Positions 1 through 9,672 of a stretch of 41,454 bases of DNA are shown one piece after another. Each line of letters opens with the position of its first letter. Positions within the stretch are counted from its first letter, which is position 1. The translations under genes were made by a program, and so were the position numbers. The notes below the pieces were generated by a model, which saw nothing but the letters and a program-made list of their open reading frames with translations, was not told the origin of the DNA and ran no database searches. The stretch comes from Thiomonas sp. FB-6 (lineage in GTDB: Bacteria; Pseudomonadota; Gammaproteobacteria; Burkholderiales; Burkholderiaceae_C): positions 1 to 41,454 of the forward strand of contig NZ_KB898499.1 of the NCBI RefSeq assembly GCF_000377645.1, read 5' to 3'.

Positions 1-5
1 TCATC

Positions 6-1196
<1,191 letters not shown>

Positions 1197-1208
1197 AGTC
1201 AGCAACCC

Positions 1209-1227
1209 GGCCGGGCGCAGCCCGGCC
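1209..1227 (+). promoter_or_regulatory. GC-rich hairpin between tuf and rpsJ
   Basis: An 8-bp perfect stem (GGCCGGGC at 1209-1216 pairs with GCCCGGCC at 1220-1227) closes a 3-base loop. No T-run follows, so it is not a classical intrinsic terminator. It could slow or attenuate read-through from tuf into the S10 block, or protect the 3' end of the tuf message. The pairing is seen directly; the role is inferred. Confidence 0.45.
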
Positions 1228-1262
1228 CTGGGAATACCACCCCAACGCTCTTTGGAACCATC

Positions 1263-1574
1263 ATGCAAAACCAGAAGATCCGCATCCGCCTGAAGGCTTT
1301 CGACTATCGCCTGATCGACCAGTCCGCGCTGGAGATCGTCGATACCGCCAAGCGCACGGGTGCCATCGTCAAGGGCCCGGTGCCTCTGCCCACGCGTCTG
1401 CAGCGCTTCGACATCCTGCGCTCGCCGCACGTGAACAAGACCTCGCGCGACCAGTTCGAGATCCGCACCCACCAGCGCCTGATGGACATCGTCGACCCCA
1501 CCGACAAGACGGTCGATGCGCTGATGAAGCTGGATCTGCCCGCCGGCGTGGATGTGGAGATCAAGCTGCAGTAA
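1263..1574 (+). CDS. rpsJ: 30S ribosomal protein S10 (NusE)
   Basis: S10 is a small-subunit head protein and, as NusE, joins NusB and NusG in transcription antitermination. The 103 residues match the normal family length. The start [19 protein letters not shown] and the [17 protein letters not shown] region are typical of S10. It follows tuf by 66 bp and is separated from rplC by 204 bp, an unusually long gap for this block that carries a promoter-like element and hairpins. Confidence 0.97.
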   Translation: MQNQKIRIRLKAFDYRLIDQSALEIVDTAKRTGAIVKGPVPLPTRLQRFDILRSPHVNKTSRDQFEIRTHQRLMDIVDPTDKTVDALMKLDLPAGVDVEIKLQ

Positions 1575-1598
1575 TCGCGGTCCAGCCGCCGGGGACTG

Positions 1599-1626
1599 GC
1601 GCAGGCCACAGGGCCTGCGCTATACT
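1599..1626 (+). promoter_or_regulatory. Hairpin abutting a TATACT -10-like box upstream of rplC
   Basis: A perfect 9-bp stem (1599-1607 with 1612-1620, loop ACAG) is followed immediately by TATACT at 1621-1626, which differs from TATAAT at one position. No good -35 box is visible 16-19 bp upstream, because that stretch is the hairpin itself. It may be an internal promoter for rplC onward, an rpsJ 3'-end structure, or both. The sequence is clear; promoter activity is inferred. Confidence 0.45.
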
Positions 1627-1683
1627 TAGCGGCTTTTCGGTGCTGGGCGCCTGGTCATCGAGCCGGCGCCTCGCAGCGTTCGT

Positions 1684-1764
1684 GCAGGCCAGGGCCTGCG
1701 CTGCTTGTCCCGATCCGCCCCGGCGGATGGGCTGCAACAACGTCAGCCGGCCAATCGCAGCCGG
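1684..1764 (+). promoter_or_regulatory. rplC: Structured leader of rplC
   Basis: Three further hairpins lie in the untranslated stretch before rplC: GCAGGC/GCCTGC at 1684-1689 and 1694-1699, ATCCGC/GCGGAT at 1713-1718 and 1723-1728, and CCGGC/GCCGG at 1747-1751 and 1760-1764, the last just ahead of the start. The first nearly repeats the 1603-1622 hairpin, differing only by loss of two loop bases. This density suggests a regulatory leader, perhaps for autogenous control by a large-subunit protein. That role is inference. Confidence 0.4.
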
Positions 1765-1778
1765 CATGGAGCCTGATA

Positions 1779-2441
1779 ATGAGTACGCAAGCACTCGGCC
1801 TTGTCGCGCGCAAGGTCGGCATGATGCGGGTGTTCACCGACGACGGGGTCTCGATCCCCGTGACCGTGCTGGACGTCTCCCGCAACGCCGTGGCGCAGGT
1901 GCGTCAGCCCGACCAGGACGGCTACACCGCCATCCAGGTGGCCTTCGGGGCCGCCAAGCCCTCCCGCATGAACAAGGCCGAAGCCGGCCACCTGGCCAAG
2001 GCCGGCGTGGAACCCGCGAAGGTCCTGTGTGAATTCCGCGTGCCCGCCGACGTCGCCGCTGCCTACCAGCCCGGCGCGAAGCTGCCCGCCAGCCTGTTCG
2101 CCGTCGGCCAGCATGTCGACGTGCGCGGCGTGAGCATCGGCAAGGGCTACGCCGGCGCCATCAAGCGTCACAACTTCTCGTCCAACCGCGCCTCCCACGG
2201 CAACTCGGTGACCACCCGCGCGCCCGGCTCCATCGGCATGGCGCAGGACCCCGGTCGCGTGTTCCCCGGCAAGAAGATGTCGGGCCGCCTCGGCGGAGTC
2301 AACGTGACGGTGCAGAACCTCGAGGTCGTGCGCGTGGACGAAGCGCGCGAGCTGATCATGGTCAAGGGCGCCGTGCCCGGCGCCGACTCCGGTTGCGTGA
2401 CTCTGCGCCCGGCGGTGAAGAAGGCGGGAGTCCAGGCATGA
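1779..2441 (+). CDS. rplC: 50S ribosomal protein L3
   Basis: L3 is an early-assembly 23S rRNA-binding protein near the peptidyl transferase centre. At 220 residues it is of normal length. [22 protein letters not shown] at the N-terminus, and the [31 protein letters not shown] loop region spread over residues ~135-165, are typical of L3; the Gln in MAQDPGRV is the site methylated by PrmB in related bacteria. The stop overlaps the rplD start by 4 bp (ATGA), implying translational coupling. Confidence 0.97.
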   Translation: MSTQALGLVARKVGMMRVFTDDGVSIPVTVLDVSRNAVAQVRQPDQDGYTAIQVAFGAAKPSRMNKAEAGHLAKAGVEPAKVLCEFRVPADVAAAYQPGAKLPASLFAVGQHVDVRGVSIGKGYAGAIKRHNFSSNRASHGNSVTTRAPGSIGMAQDPGRVFPGKKMSGRLGGVNVTVQNLEVVRVDEARELIMVKGAVPGADSGCVTLRPAVKKAGVQA

Positions 2442-3061
2442 CCCAATTGCAAACCATCACCGCCGACGGCTCGAAGGGCGCTGCGTTCGACGCGCCCGAC
2501 ACGATCTTCGGCCGCGAGTACAACGAGGCGCTGATCCACCAGATGGTCGTCGCCTTCCAGGCCAACGCGCGCATGGGCACGCGGGCCCAGAAGGACCGCA
2601 CCGACGTGCGTCACTCGACCCGCAAGCCGTGGCGTCAGAAGGGCACCGGCCGCGCGCGCGCCGGCATGACCAGCTCCCCGCTGTGGCGTGGGGGCGGTCG
2701 CATCTTCCCGAACAGCCCGGACGAGAACTTCACGCAGAAGATCAACAAGAAGATGTACCGCGCCGGCATGCGCTCGATCCTTTCGCAGCTGGCCCGCGAA
2801 GGCCGCGTGACCGTGGTCGACGAGCTGGCCGTGGACGCGCCCAAGACCAAGCTGCTGGCCGCCAAGCTCAAGGCCCTGGGCCTGGAGTCGGTGCTGTACA
2901 TCGCCGAGTCCATCGACGAGAAGCTGATGCTGGCCGCGCGCAATCTGCCCAACGTGCTGCTGGTCGAGACGCGCTACATGGATCCGCTGTCGCTGATCTA
3001 TTACAAGAACGTGCTGATTTCCAAGAGTGCGGTCAGCAAGCTGCAGGAGATGCTGTCATGA
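2438..3061 (+). CDS. rplD: 50S ribosomal protein L4
   Basis: L4 binds 23S rRNA and lines the exit tunnel. In enterobacteria it also represses its own operon. The ATG at 2438 is chosen because it overlaps the rplC stop and gives [11 protein letters not shown], the usual beginning; the frame is open 15 codons further upstream inside rplC. The product is 207 residues. The tunnel-loop motif [21 protein letters not shown] lies at about residues 52-72, and the C-terminus [10 protein letters not shown] is typical. It overlaps rplW by 4 bp. Confidence 0.97.
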   Translation: MTQLQTITADGSKGAAFDAPDTIFGREYNEALIHQMVVAFQANARMGTRAQKDRTDVRHSTRKPWRQKGTGRARAGMTSSPLWRGGGRIFPNSPDENFTQKINKKMYRAGMRSILSQLAREGRVTVVDELAVDAPKTKLLAAKLKALGLESVLYIAESIDEKLMLAARNLPNVLLVETRYMDPLSLIYYKNVLISKSAVSKLQEMLS

Positions 3062-3372
3062 GCCGGCAACAGACCCAAGAACAACGCCTGATGCAGGTGC
3101 TGGTCGAGCCGATCATCTCGGAAAAGGCCACGATGCTGGCCGACAAGGCCAACCAGGTGGCCTTCCGCGTGCTGCCCGACGCGACCAAGGACGAGATCAA
3201 GGCGGCCGTCGAGGCCTTCTTCAAGGTCCAGGTCACCAGTGTGCAGGTGCTGAACCAGGCCGGCAAGGTCAAGCGCAACGCGCGCGGCACCGGCAAGCGC
3301 TCCAACGTGCGCAAGGCCTATGTGAGCCTGGCTGCCGGTCAGGAGCTGAACTTCGCCCAGGAGGGTGTCTGA
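3058..3372 (+). CDS. rplW: 50S ribosomal protein L23
   Basis: L23 sits at the tunnel exit and is the docking site for trigger factor and SRP. The ATG at 3058 overlaps the rplD stop; the frame is open far upstream but that is antiparallel to nothing real and lies inside rplD. The protein is 104 residues, with the typical [18 protein letters not shown] segment near residue 16 and [19 protein letters not shown] near the loop. It ends 1 bp before the rplB start, so the two are probably translationally coupled. Confidence 0.96.
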   Translation: MSRQQTQEQRLMQVLVEPIISEKATMLADKANQVAFRVLPDATKDEIKAAVEAFFKVQVTSVQVLNQAGKVKRNARGTGKRSNVRKAYVSLAAGQELNFAQEGV

Positions 3373-3373
3373 A

Positions 3374-4198
3374 ATGGCAGTCGTCAAGGTCAAACCTACC
3401 TCGCCCGGTCGCCGTGCCGTGGTCAAGGTGGTGCACAAGCACCTGCACAAGGGCGCTCCCGAGAAGAACCTGCTGGAGCCGCAGAAGCAGAACGCCGGCC
3501 GTAACAACAACGGTCACATCACGGTGCGTCACCGTGGCGGCGGCTCGAAGCACCACTACCGCGTGATCGATTTCCGTCGCGACAAGGACGGGATCCCGGC
3601 GCGCGTCGAGCGCATCGAGTACGACCCGAACCGCACCGCGCACATCGCGCTGCTGTGCTACGCCGACGGCGAGCGCCGCTACATCATCGCCCCGCGCGGC
3701 GTCGAGGTCGGAACGCAGCTGCTCAGCGGCTCGGAAGCGCCGATCCGCGCCGGCAACTGCCTGCCCATCCGCAGCATTCCCGTGGGCTCGACCATCCACT
3801 GCGTGGAACTGACCGCCGGCAAGGGCGCGCAGATGATCCGCTCGGCGGGCGGCTCGGCCGTGCTGATGGCGCGCGAGGGCGTGTACGCCCAGGTGCGCCT
3901 GCGCTCCGGTGAAGTGCGCCGCGTGCACGTCGAGTGCCGCGCCACCATCGGCGAGGTCAGCAACGAGGAAAACAGCCTGCGCCAGTACGGCAAGGCGGGC
4001 GCCAAGCGCTGGAAGGGCATCCGCCCGACCGTGCGCGGCGTGGCCATGAACCCGATCGACCACCCGCACGGCGGCGGCGAGGGCCGCACCGGCGAGGGCC
4101 GCACCCCGGTGAGCCCGTGGGGTACCCCGACCAAGGGCTACCGCACCCGCTCCAACAAGCGCACGCAGTCGATGATCGTCTCGCGCCGGAAAAAGTAA
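3374..4198 (+). CDS. rplB: 50S ribosomal protein L2
   Basis: L2 bridges the subunits and is needed for peptidyl transferase activity. The ATG at 3374 gives [14 protein letters not shown], the family N-terminus; an in-frame ATG three codons upstream at 3365 overlaps rplW and is less likely. The protein is 274 residues. The near-invariant [14 protein letters not shown] segment is at about 226-239, with its functional histidine near residue 230. The basic C-terminus ([11 protein letters not shown]) is intact. rpsS follows after 9 bp. Confidence 0.97.
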   Translation: MAVVKVKPTSPGRRAVVKVVHKHLHKGAPEKNLLEPQKQNAGRNNNGHITVRHRGGGSKHHYRVIDFRRDKDGIPARVERIEYDPNRTAHIALLCYADGERRYIIAPRGVEVGTQLLSGSEAPIRAGNCLPIRSIPVGSTIHCVELTAGKGAQMIRSAGGSAVLMAREGVYAQVRLRSGEVRRVHVECRATIGEVSNEENSLRQYGKAGAKRWKGIRPTVRGVAMNPIDHPHGGGEGRTGEGRTPVSPWGTPTKGYRTRSNKRTQSMIVSRRKK

Positions 4199-4207
4199 GG
4201 CACAGCC

Positions 4208-4483
4208 ATGACACGTTCTCTCAAGAAGGGCCCGTTCGTCGACGCCCACCTGCTGCGCAAGGTCGAACATGCGCTGTCCAACAAGGACAAGAAGCCGATC
4301 AAGACCTGGTCGCGTCGCTCCACGGTGCTGCCGGAGTTCATCGGCGCCACGATCGCCGTGCACAACGGCCGCCAGCACGTGCCCGTGTACGTGACCGACC
4401 AGATGGTCGGCCACAAGCTCGGTGAGTTCGCGCTGACGCGCACGTTCAAGGGTCACCCCGCGGACAAGAAAGCGAAGAAGTAA
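4208..4483 (+). CDS. rpsS: 30S ribosomal protein S19
   Basis: S19 sits in the small-subunit head with S13 and contacts the A-site finger. Its 91 residues are the normal length. [19 protein letters not shown] and [22 protein letters not shown] are hallmarks, and it ends in a lysine-rich tail. It is 5 bp from rplV. Confidence 0.97.
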   Translation: MTRSLKKGPFVDAHLLRKVEHALSNKDKKPIKTWSRRSTVLPEFIGATIAVHNGRQHVPVYVTDQMVGHKLGEFALTRTFKGHPADKKAKK

Positions 4484-4488
4484 AGACC

Positions 4489-4818
4489 ATGGAAACACGA
4501 GCCACACTACGCGGCGTGCGCCTGTCCGAGCAGAAGGGCCGGCTGGTTGCCGACCTGATCCGCGGCAAGAAGGTCGATCACGCCCTGAACATCCTGGCCT
4601 ACACGCCCAAGAAGGCGGCCCTGATCATCCGCAAGGTGCTCGAGTCGGCCATCGCCAACGCCGAGCACAACGACGGTGCCGACATCGACGAGCTGCGCGT
4701 GAAGTCGATCATGGTCGAGCAGGGCGCCACGCTGAAGCGCTTTTCCGCGCGTGCCAAGGGCCGCGGCAACCGCATCAGCAAGCCGACCTGCCACATCTTC
4801 ATCACCGTCGGAAACTGA
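4489..4818 (+). CDS. rplV: 50S ribosomal protein L22
   Basis: L22 spans the large subunit and its hairpin loop lines the exit tunnel, where changes can confer macrolide resistance. The product is 109 residues and begins [20 protein letters not shown]. The tunnel hairpin segment [20 protein letters not shown] is near residues 84-103. No deletion or insertion is apparent there. It sits 5 bp after rpsS and 9 bp before rpsC. Confidence 0.97.
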   Translation: METRATLRGVRLSEQKGRLVADLIRGKKVDHALNILAYTPKKAALIIRKVLESAIANAEHNDGADIDELRVKSIMVEQGATLKRFSARAKGRGNRISKPTCHIFITVGN

Positions 4819-4827
4819 GGACTCGAG

Positions 4828-5664
4828 ATGGGACAGAAAATCAACCCGACCGGATTCCGGCTGGCGGTCACGCACGACTGGTCCTCGCGCTGGTACGCCA
4901 GCGGCGCCCAGTTCGCCAAGATGCTCAACGAGGACATCCAGGTGCGCGAATACCTGGCCAAGAAGCTCAAGGGCGCGTCCGTGTCGCGCGTCGTCATCGA
5001 GCGTCCGGCCAAGAACGCCCGCATCACCATTTTCAGCGCCCGTCCGGGCGTGGTGATCGGCAAGAAGGGCGAGGACATCGAGGCGCTGAAGGCCGAGCTG
5101 ACCAAGCGCCTGGGCGTGCCGGTGGCCGTGGACATCGAGGAGGTGCGCAAGCCCGAGATCGATGCCAAGCTGATCGCCGACTCGATCACCCAGCAGCTGG
5201 AAAAGCGCATCATGTTCCGCCGCGCGATGAAGCGTGCGATGCAGAACGCCATGCGCCTGGGTGCTCAAGGCATCAAGATCATGTCCTCGGGCCGCCTGAA
5301 CGGCATCGAGATCGCGCGCACCGAGTGGTACCGCGAGGGCCGCGTGCCCCTGCAGACCCTGCGCGCCGACATCGACTACGGCTTCTCCGAGGCCAAGACC
5401 ACCTATGGCGTCATCGGCGTCAAGGTGTGGGTGTACAAGGGCGACAACCTGGGCCGTGGCGCCCTGGCGCAGAAGGCCGCCGAGGCTCCCGAGCCGAACG
5501 AGCGCCGTCCGCGCCGCGACGAGCGTCCTGGCGCGCGCCGCGGCCCGCGTCGCGGTGAAGGCGCCGGCGGCGCCGGCGGCGCCGGTGCGCCGGACCGCCG
5601 TGCGCGCAAAGTGAGCAAACCGGAAGGCGCTGCCGCGCCGGCCAAGCAAGGAGAACCGTCATGA
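4828..5664 (+). CDS. rpsC: 30S ribosomal protein S3 with long C-terminal tail
   Basis: S3 is a mRNA-entry-site protein of the 30S head. [18 protein letters not shown] opens the protein. The type II KH domain has its GKKG loop at 78-81, and the S3 C-terminal domain ends near residue 215. At 278 residues it is longer than the roughly 230-residue enterobacterial form. The excess is a low-complexity tail at about 219-278, rich in Arg, Pro, Gly and Ala, including three GAG units encoded by a 9-bp tandem repeat (5560-5586). Arg-rich S3 tails are common in Burkholderiales. The stop overlaps rplP by 4 bp. Confidence 0.96.
   Translation: MGQKINPTGFRLAVTHDWSSRWYASGAQFAKMLNEDIQVREYLAKKLKGASVSRVVIERPAKNARITIFSARPGVVIGKKGEDIEALKAELTKRLGVPVAVDIEEVRKPEIDAKLIADSITQQLEKRIMFRRAMKRAMQNAMRLGAQGIKIMSSGRLNGIEIARTEWYREGRVPLQTLRADIDYGFSEAKTTYGVIGVKVWVYKGDNLGRGALAQKAAEAPEPNERRPRRDERPGARRGPRRGEGAGGAGGAGAPDRRARKVSKPEGAAAPAKQGEPS
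5560..5586 (+). repeat. 9-bp tandem repeat in the rpsC tail
   Basis: GGCGCCGGC occurs three times in tandem, the last copy ending in T. The repeat is in frame and encodes Gly-Ala-Gly each time. Such repeats change copy number by slippage without breaking the frame, so the tail length may vary between strains. Confidence 0.8.
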
Positions 5665-6077
5665 TGCAACCCGCGCGGCGCAAGTACCGCAAGGAACAAA
5701 AGGGTCGCAATAAGGGCGTGGCCACGCGTGGGGCCACCGTCGCGTTCGGCGAATACGGCCTGAAGGCCACCACCCGCGGGCGCCTGACGGCGCGCCAGAT
5801 CGAGGCCGCGCGCCGCGCGATCTCGCGTCACGTCAAGCGCGGCGGGCGCATCTGGATCCGCGTGTTCCCGGACAAGCCGATCTCCACCAAGCCGGCCGAG
5901 GTCCGCATGGGCAACGGCAAGGGCAACCCCGAGTACTACGTGTCCGAAATCACCCCGGGCAAGGTGCTGTACGAAATCGACGGCGTGCCCGAGCAGCTGG
6001 CTCGCGAGGCCTTCGAACTGGCGGCGGCCAAGCTGCCGTTCCGTACCACCTTCGTCGGCCGCCGCTTCGGGCTGTGA
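5661..6077 (+). CDS. rplP: 50S ribosomal protein L16
   Basis: L16 organises the A-site tRNA-binding region of the 50S subunit. It starts ATG-ATG at 5661, overlapping the rpsC stop, and gives [17 protein letters not shown], where most relatives have MLQP. The product is 138 residues. [21 protein letters not shown] and the C-terminal [13 protein letters not shown] region match the family. It is followed by rpmC after 10 bp. Confidence 0.97.
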   Translation: MMQPARRKYRKEQKGRNKGVATRGATVAFGEYGLKATTRGRLTARQIEAARRAISRHVKRGGRIWIRVFPDKPISTKPAEVRMGNGKGNPEYYVSEITPGKVLYEIDGVPEQLAREAFELAAAKLPFRTTFVGRRFGL

Positions 6078-6087
6078 GGTCAAGACC

Positions 6088-6282
6088 ATGAATACTGAAG
6101 AACTGCGCAAGCTCGACGCATCGGGCCTGCAAAAAGAGCTGGACTCGCTGCTCAAGGCCCACATGGGCCTGCGCATGCAAAAGGCCACGCAACAACTGAG
6201 CAACACGGCGCAGCTGAGCCGTGTGCGCCGCGAGATCGCCCGCGTGCGCACCGTGATCCAGCAGAAGGCCTCGCAGGAGTGA
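6088..6282 (+). CDS. rpmC: 50S ribosomal protein L29
   Basis: L29 is a two-helix protein next to L23 at the tunnel exit. The 64-residue product shows the typical acidic start ([18 protein letters not shown]) and the basic second helix with [15 protein letters not shown]. Its stop is only 2 bp before the chosen rpsQ ATG, and its last codons contain the rpsQ ribosome-binding site CAGGAG. Confidence 0.96.
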   Translation: MNTEELRKLDASGLQKELDSLLKAHMGLRMQKATQQLSNTAQLSRVRREIARVRTVIQQKASQE

Positions 6283-6284
6283 AT

Positions 6285-6551
6285 ATGTCGGAAAGCCAAG
6301 GATTGACCCGTACCTTGTCGGGCCGCGTGGTCAGCGACAAGCGCTCGAAGACCGTGACCGTGCTGGTCGAGCGCCGCGTGCAGCACGAGCTGTACGGCAA
6401 GTACATCGTGCGCTCGAAGAAGTACAGCGTGCACGACGAGAAGGGCGAGTACCACCTGGGCGACCTGGTCGAGATCGCGGAGACCCGTCCGATCTCCAAG
6501 ACCAAGGCCTGGGTGGTCACGCGTCTGCTGGAAAAGTCCCGCCTGGTCTGA
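6285..6551 (+). CDS. rpsQ: 30S ribosomal protein S17
   Basis: S17 is a primary 16S rRNA-binding OB-fold protein. The ATG at 6285 is preferred because CAGGAG at 6274-6279 lies 5 bp upstream; a GTG at 6279, overlapping the rpmC stop, would add two residues. The product is 88 residues. [21 protein letters not shown] and the [18 protein letters not shown] segment are typical. It closes the S10-like gene set, and 206 bp without a gene follow. Confidence 0.96.
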   Translation: MSESQGLTRTLSGRVVSDKRSKTVTVLVERRVQHELYGKYIVRSKKYSVHDEKGEYHLGDLVEIAETRPISKTKAWVVTRLLEKSRLV

Positions 6552-6570
6552 GGCCTGCGAGACTGTGCGG

Positions 6571-6608
6571 GGCCGCCTCTTGACAAGGCGGCCTCGCGCA
6601 ACGAGAAT
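6571..6608 (+). promoter_or_regulatory. Putative spc-operon promoter with its -35 box in a hairpin loop
   Basis: A perfect -35 hexamer TTGACA (6580-6585) is followed, 17 bp on, by GAGAAT (6603-6608), which matches four of six bases of TATAAT. The -35 box lies in the 7-base loop of a perfect 8-bp stem (GGCCGCCT at 6571-6578, AGGCGGCC at 6586-6593). The site lies between rpsQ and rplN, exactly where the E. coli S10 operon ends and the spc operon begins. The same DNA may therefore be a 3' hairpin of one unit and the promoter of the next. Confidence 0.6.
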
Positions 6609-6620
6609 ACGATGTTCGCT

Positions 6621-6716
6621 CACCTTCGGGTGCGGCTGATGTGCATTACCCGCTCCACGGGCCCAAGACTGCCGGCGCAGATGCCGGCGGGTGCGGCGAA
6701 AGCCGCGATACCCGCC
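6621..6716 (+). promoter_or_regulatory. rplN: Structured 5' leader of rplN
   Basis: If the promoter at 6580-6608 is used, rplN has a leader of about 140 nt. It contains CACC-TTCG-GGTG (6621-6632, a UUCG tetraloop) and a long hairpin at 6686-6716: GGCGGGT pairs with ACCCGCC, and inside it GCGGC pairs with GCCGC around a GAAA (GNRA) tetraloop with a 3-base bulge. Such stable tetraloop hairpins suggest a folded leader, possibly a ribosomal-protein binding site. No known riboswitch class is recognised. Confidence 0.5.
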
Positions 6717-6757
6717 AGGCCGCCTCGGAAAGTTGGGAAACCATTCCAGGATTCGAC

Positions 6758-7126
6758 ATGATTCAGATGCAATCTAGGCTCGACGTGGCCGACAACACGG
6801 GCGCCAAATCCGTCATGTGCATCAAGGTGCTCGGCGGCTCCAAGCGTCGTTACGCCGGCATCGGCGACGTCATCAAGGTCAGCGTCAAGGAAGCCGCGCC
6901 GCGTGGCCGGGTGAAGAAGGGCGAGGTGTTCAACGCCGTGGTCGTGCGCACCGCCAAGGGCGTGCGTCGCCCCGATGGTTCGCTGATCAAGTTCGACGGC
7001 AACGCCGCCGTGCTGCTCAACGCCAAGCTGGAGCCGATCGGCACCCGCATCTTCGGCCCGGTGACCCGCGAGCTGCGCACCGAGCGTTTCATGAAGATTG
7101 TTTCGCTGGCTCCCGAAGTGCTGTAA
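6758..7126 (+). CDS. rplN: 50S ribosomal protein L14
   Basis: L14 binds 23S rRNA and forms an intersubunit bridge. The ATG at 6758 gives [19 protein letters not shown], the invariant family start. The frame is open for 39 codons further upstream, but that stretch is the structured leader. The product is 122 residues, the standard length, ending [10 protein letters not shown]. It opens the spc-type gene set and is 10 bp from rplX. Confidence 0.97.
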   Translation: MIQMQSRLDVADNTGAKSVMCIKVLGGSKRRYAGIGDVIKVSVKEAAPRGRVKKGEVFNAVVVRTAKGVRRPDGSLIKFDGNAAVLLNAKLEPIGTRIFGPVTRELRTERFMKIVSLAPEVL

Positions 7127-7136
7127 GAGGCCCTGC

Positions 7137-7454
7137 ATGAACAAGATCCACAAGGGTGACGAAGTCATCGTCATCACCGGCGCCGACAAGGGTCGCCGCG
7201 CCAAGGTGCTGGGCCGTCAAGGCACCGAGCACCTGATCGTCGAAGGCGTGAACCTGGTCAAGCGCCACACGCGTCCGAACCCGATGCGCAACGAGAACGG
7301 CGGCATCGTGTCGAAGGAAATGCCGATCCACCAGAGCAACGTCGCGATCTTCAACCCCGCCACCGGCAAGGCCGATCGCGTGGGCGTGCGCGTGGCCGAG
7401 GACGGTGCGAAGACTCGGGTGTTCCGCTCCAGCGGCGAAGAGATCAAGGTCTAA
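7137..7454 (+). CDS. rplX: 50S ribosomal protein L24
   Basis: L24 is an assembly initiator with a KOW motif. The ATG at 7137 gives [26 protein letters not shown], which contains the KOW segment; the frame is open 13 codons upstream inside rplN. It has 105 residues. The basic [20 protein letters not shown] segment is in the middle of the protein. rplE follows after 11 bp. Confidence 0.97.
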   Translation: MNKIHKGDEVIVITGADKGRRAKVLGRQGTEHLIVEGVNLVKRHTRPNPMRNENGGIVSKEMPIHQSNVAIFNPATGKADRVGVRVAEDGAKTRVFRSSGEEIKV

Positions 7455-7465
7455 ACGGGGGCGAT

Positions 7466-8005
7466 ATGTCGCGCTTGCAAGAAATGTACAAAGGCCACGT
7501 CGTGCCCGAACTGCTCAAGGGCTTCGGGTACAAGTCGGTCATGGAAGTTCCCCGCATCACCAAGATCACGCTCAACATGGGCGTGAGCGAGGCGGTGGCG
7601 GACAAGAAGGTGATCGAGAACGCCGTCGGTGATCTGACCAAGATCGCCGGCCAGAGGCCGGTCGTGACCAAGGCCCGCAAGGCCATCGCCGCGTTCAAGG
7701 TGCGCGAGGGCATGCCCATCGGCTGCTCGGTCACGCTGCGCGGACGGCGCATGTACGAATTCCTCGATCGCCTCGTCACCGTCGCGCTGCCGCGCGTGCG
7801 CGACTTCCGCGGTGTTTCGTCGCGCGCCTTCGACGGCCGCGGCAACTACAACATCGGCGTGAAGGAACAGATCATTTTCCCGGAAGTCGAGTACGACAAG
7901 GTCGACGCGCTGCGCGGCCTGAACATCAGCATCACGACCACCGCGAAGACCGACGACGAGTGCAAGGCCCTGCTTGCCGCCTTCCGCTTTCCCTTCAAGA
8001 ACTGA
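7466..8005 (+). CDS. rplE: 50S ribosomal protein L5
   Basis: L5 belongs to the 5S rRNP with L18 and 5S rRNA. The 179-residue product has the normal length. [21 protein letters not shown] near residue 30 and [22 protein letters not shown] at the C-terminus are typical. It sits 7 bp before rpsN. Confidence 0.97.
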   Translation: MSRLQEMYKGHVVPELLKGFGYKSVMEVPRITKITLNMGVSEAVADKKVIENAVGDLTKIAGQRPVVTKARKAIAAFKVREGMPIGCSVTLRGRRMYEFLDRLVTVALPRVRDFRGVSSRAFDGRGNYNIGVKEQIIFPEVEYDKVDALRGLNISITTTAKTDDECKALLAAFRFPFKN

Positions 8006-8012
8006 GGTTGCC

Positions 8013-8318
8013 ATGGCCAAGCTTTCCCTGATCAACCGCGAGAAGAAGCGCGAGAAGCTCGTGCAGAAGTACGCGCCCAAGCGTGAAGCGCTGCAGGCTG
8101 TGATCGCAGACTCGAGCAAGTCGCACGACGAACAGATGAGCGCGCGCCTGCAGCTGCAGCAGCTGCCGCGCAATGCCAGCCCGACCCGTCTGCGCAACCG
8201 CTGCGCGATCACGGGCCGTCCGCGTGGCACCTTCCGCAAGTTCGGTCTTGCGCGCAACAAGATTCGCGAGCTGGCGTTCCGCGGGGAAATCCCGGGTGTG
8301 ACCAAGTCGAGCTGGTAA
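8013..8318 (+). CDS. rpsN: 30S ribosomal protein S14, zinc-independent form
   Basis: S14 is a small-subunit head protein. The ATG at 8013 gives [17 protein letters not shown]; the open frame extends 13 codons into rplE. The product is 101 residues and carries the C-terminal [20 protein letters not shown] and TKSSW signature. The CxxC pairs of the short zinc form are absent, so this is the C-minus paralogue. rpsH follows after 33 bp. Confidence 0.97.
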   Translation: MAKLSLINREKKREKLVQKYAPKREALQAVIADSSKSHDEQMSARLQLQQLPRNASPTRLRNRCAITGRPRGTFRKFGLARNKIRELAFRGEIPGVTKSSW

Positions 8319-8351
8319 GGCGTTTGTCGGAACGCACCGGAGAATATTTCC

Positions 8352-8747
8352 ATGAGCATGAGTGATCCCATCGCCGACATGTTGACCCGCATCCGCAACG
8401 CGCAGATGGTCGAGAAGGCCTCCGTGCGGATGCCTGCGTCCAAACTGAAGGCGGCCATCGCGCAAGTGCTGGCGGATGAAGGCTACATCGACGGCTTCGA
8501 GGTGCTGCAAGACGGCGCCAAGGCCGATCTGCAGATCGCGCTGAAGTACTACGCCGGTCGCCCCGTGATCGAGCACATCGAGCGGGTCAGCCGCCCGGGT
8601 CTGCGCATCTACCGCGGCCATCAATCCATTCCGAAGGTCATGAACGGTCTGGGCGTGGCCATCGTGTCCACGCCCAAGGGCGTGATGACCGACCGCAAGG
8701 CGCGCCAGGTGGGCGTCGGCGGCGAAGTTCTTTGCTACGTTGCCTAA
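8352..8747 (+). CDS. rpsH: 30S ribosomal protein S8
   Basis: S8 is a primary 16S rRNA binder and, in E. coli, the autogenous repressor of the spc operon. At 131 residues it is normal. [22 protein letters not shown] and the C-terminal [21 protein letters not shown] and GGEVLCYVA blocks are clear. If control works as in E. coli, its mRNA target would lie within this gene set; I did not find an obvious copy of the S8 site by eye. Confidence 0.97.
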   Translation: MSMSDPIADMLTRIRNAQMVEKASVRMPASKLKAAIAQVLADEGYIDGFEVLQDGAKADLQIALKYYAGRPVIEHIERVSRPGLRIYRGHQSIPKVMNGLGVAIVSTPKGVMTDRKARQVGVGGEVLCYVA

Positions 8748-8760
8748 TCGAGGACGGGCC

Positions 8761-9294
8761 ATGTCACGAGTTGCCAAGAACCCCGTTCTGGTCCCGAAGG
8801 GCGTCGAAGTGACGCTGGGCGCCGAACAGATCGCCGTCAAGGGCGCGCTGGGCGCGCTCCAACGCGGGCTGGACGCACGGGTGAAGATCGAACACAAGGA
8901 CGGTGCGATCACTTTCGCGCCGGCCGACGAATCCCGCGAGGCGCACGCGCTGTCGGGTACCTACCGTGCGCTGGTCGCCGGCATGGTCGACGGTGTCGCC
9001 AAGGGCTTCGAGAAGAAGCTCACGCTGGTGGGCGTGGGCTACCGCGCGCAGGTGCAGGGCGCCAAGCTGAACCTGTCGCTGGGTTTCTCGCACCCCGTGG
9101 TGCGCGAGATGCCCGCCGGCATCAAGGCCGAGACCCCGACGCCGACCGAGCTGATCCTCAAAGGCTGCGACAAGCAGCTGGTGGGCCAGGTCGCCGCCGA
9201 TATCCGCGCCATCCGTCCGCCCGAGCCCTACAAGGGCAAGGGGGTTCGCTACGCCGATGAGCGCGTGGTGATCAAGGAAACCAAGAAGAAGTAA
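8761..9294 (+). CDS. rplF: 50S ribosomal protein L6
   Basis: L6 lies near the factor-binding site of the 50S subunit. The ATG at 8761 gives [17 protein letters not shown], the family start; an ATG seven codons upstream at 8740 overlaps rpsH and is not used by relatives. The product has 177 residues. The [21 protein letters not shown] block and the C-terminal [16 protein letters not shown] motif identify it. Confidence 0.97.
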   Translation: MSRVAKNPVLVPKGVEVTLGAEQIAVKGALGALQRGLDARVKIEHKDGAITFAPADESREAHALSGTYRALVAGMVDGVAKGFEKKLTLVGVGYRAQVQGAKLNLSLGFSHPVVREMPAGIKAETPTPTELILKGCDKQLVGQVAADIRAIRPPEPYKGKGVRYADERVVIKETKKK

Positions 9295-9305
9295 GGGGTC
9301 GCGAA

Positions 9306-9665
9306 ATGCTGAACAAGAAAGAAGCCCGTCTGCGTCGCGCCAAGGCGACGCGTGCGCGCATCGCACGCTTGAACGCGACGCGACTCGCCGTGCATCGTTC
9401 CAACACGCACATCTACGCCAGCATCATCAGCGGCGACGGTGGCCGCGTGCTGGCCAGCGCCTCCACCAACGAGCGCGAGGTGCGCGAACAACTGGGCTCC
9501 GGTGGCGGCAACGTCGCGGCGGCGCAGGTCGTGGGCCGCCGCATCGCCGAGAAGGCGCGTGCCGCGGGCATCGAGCAGGTCGCCTTCGACCGCTCCGGCT
9601 TCCAGTACCACGGTCGCGTCAAGGCCCTGGCCGAAGCGGCCCGCGAGGCCGGTCTGAAATTCTGA
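9306..9665 (+). CDS. rplR: 50S ribosomal protein L18
   Basis: L18 binds 5S rRNA with L5. The product is 119 residues, with a basic N-terminus and the [21 protein letters not shown] and [22 protein letters not shown] blocks typical of L18. It follows rplF by 11 bp and precedes rpsE by 7 bp. Confidence 0.97.
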   Translation: MLNKKEARLRRAKATRARIARLNATRLAVHRSNTHIYASIISGDGGRVLASASTNEREVREQLGSGGGNVAAAQVVGRRIAEKARAAGIEQVAFDRSGFQYHGRVKALAEAAREAGLKF

Positions 9666-9672
9666 GGTTGCA

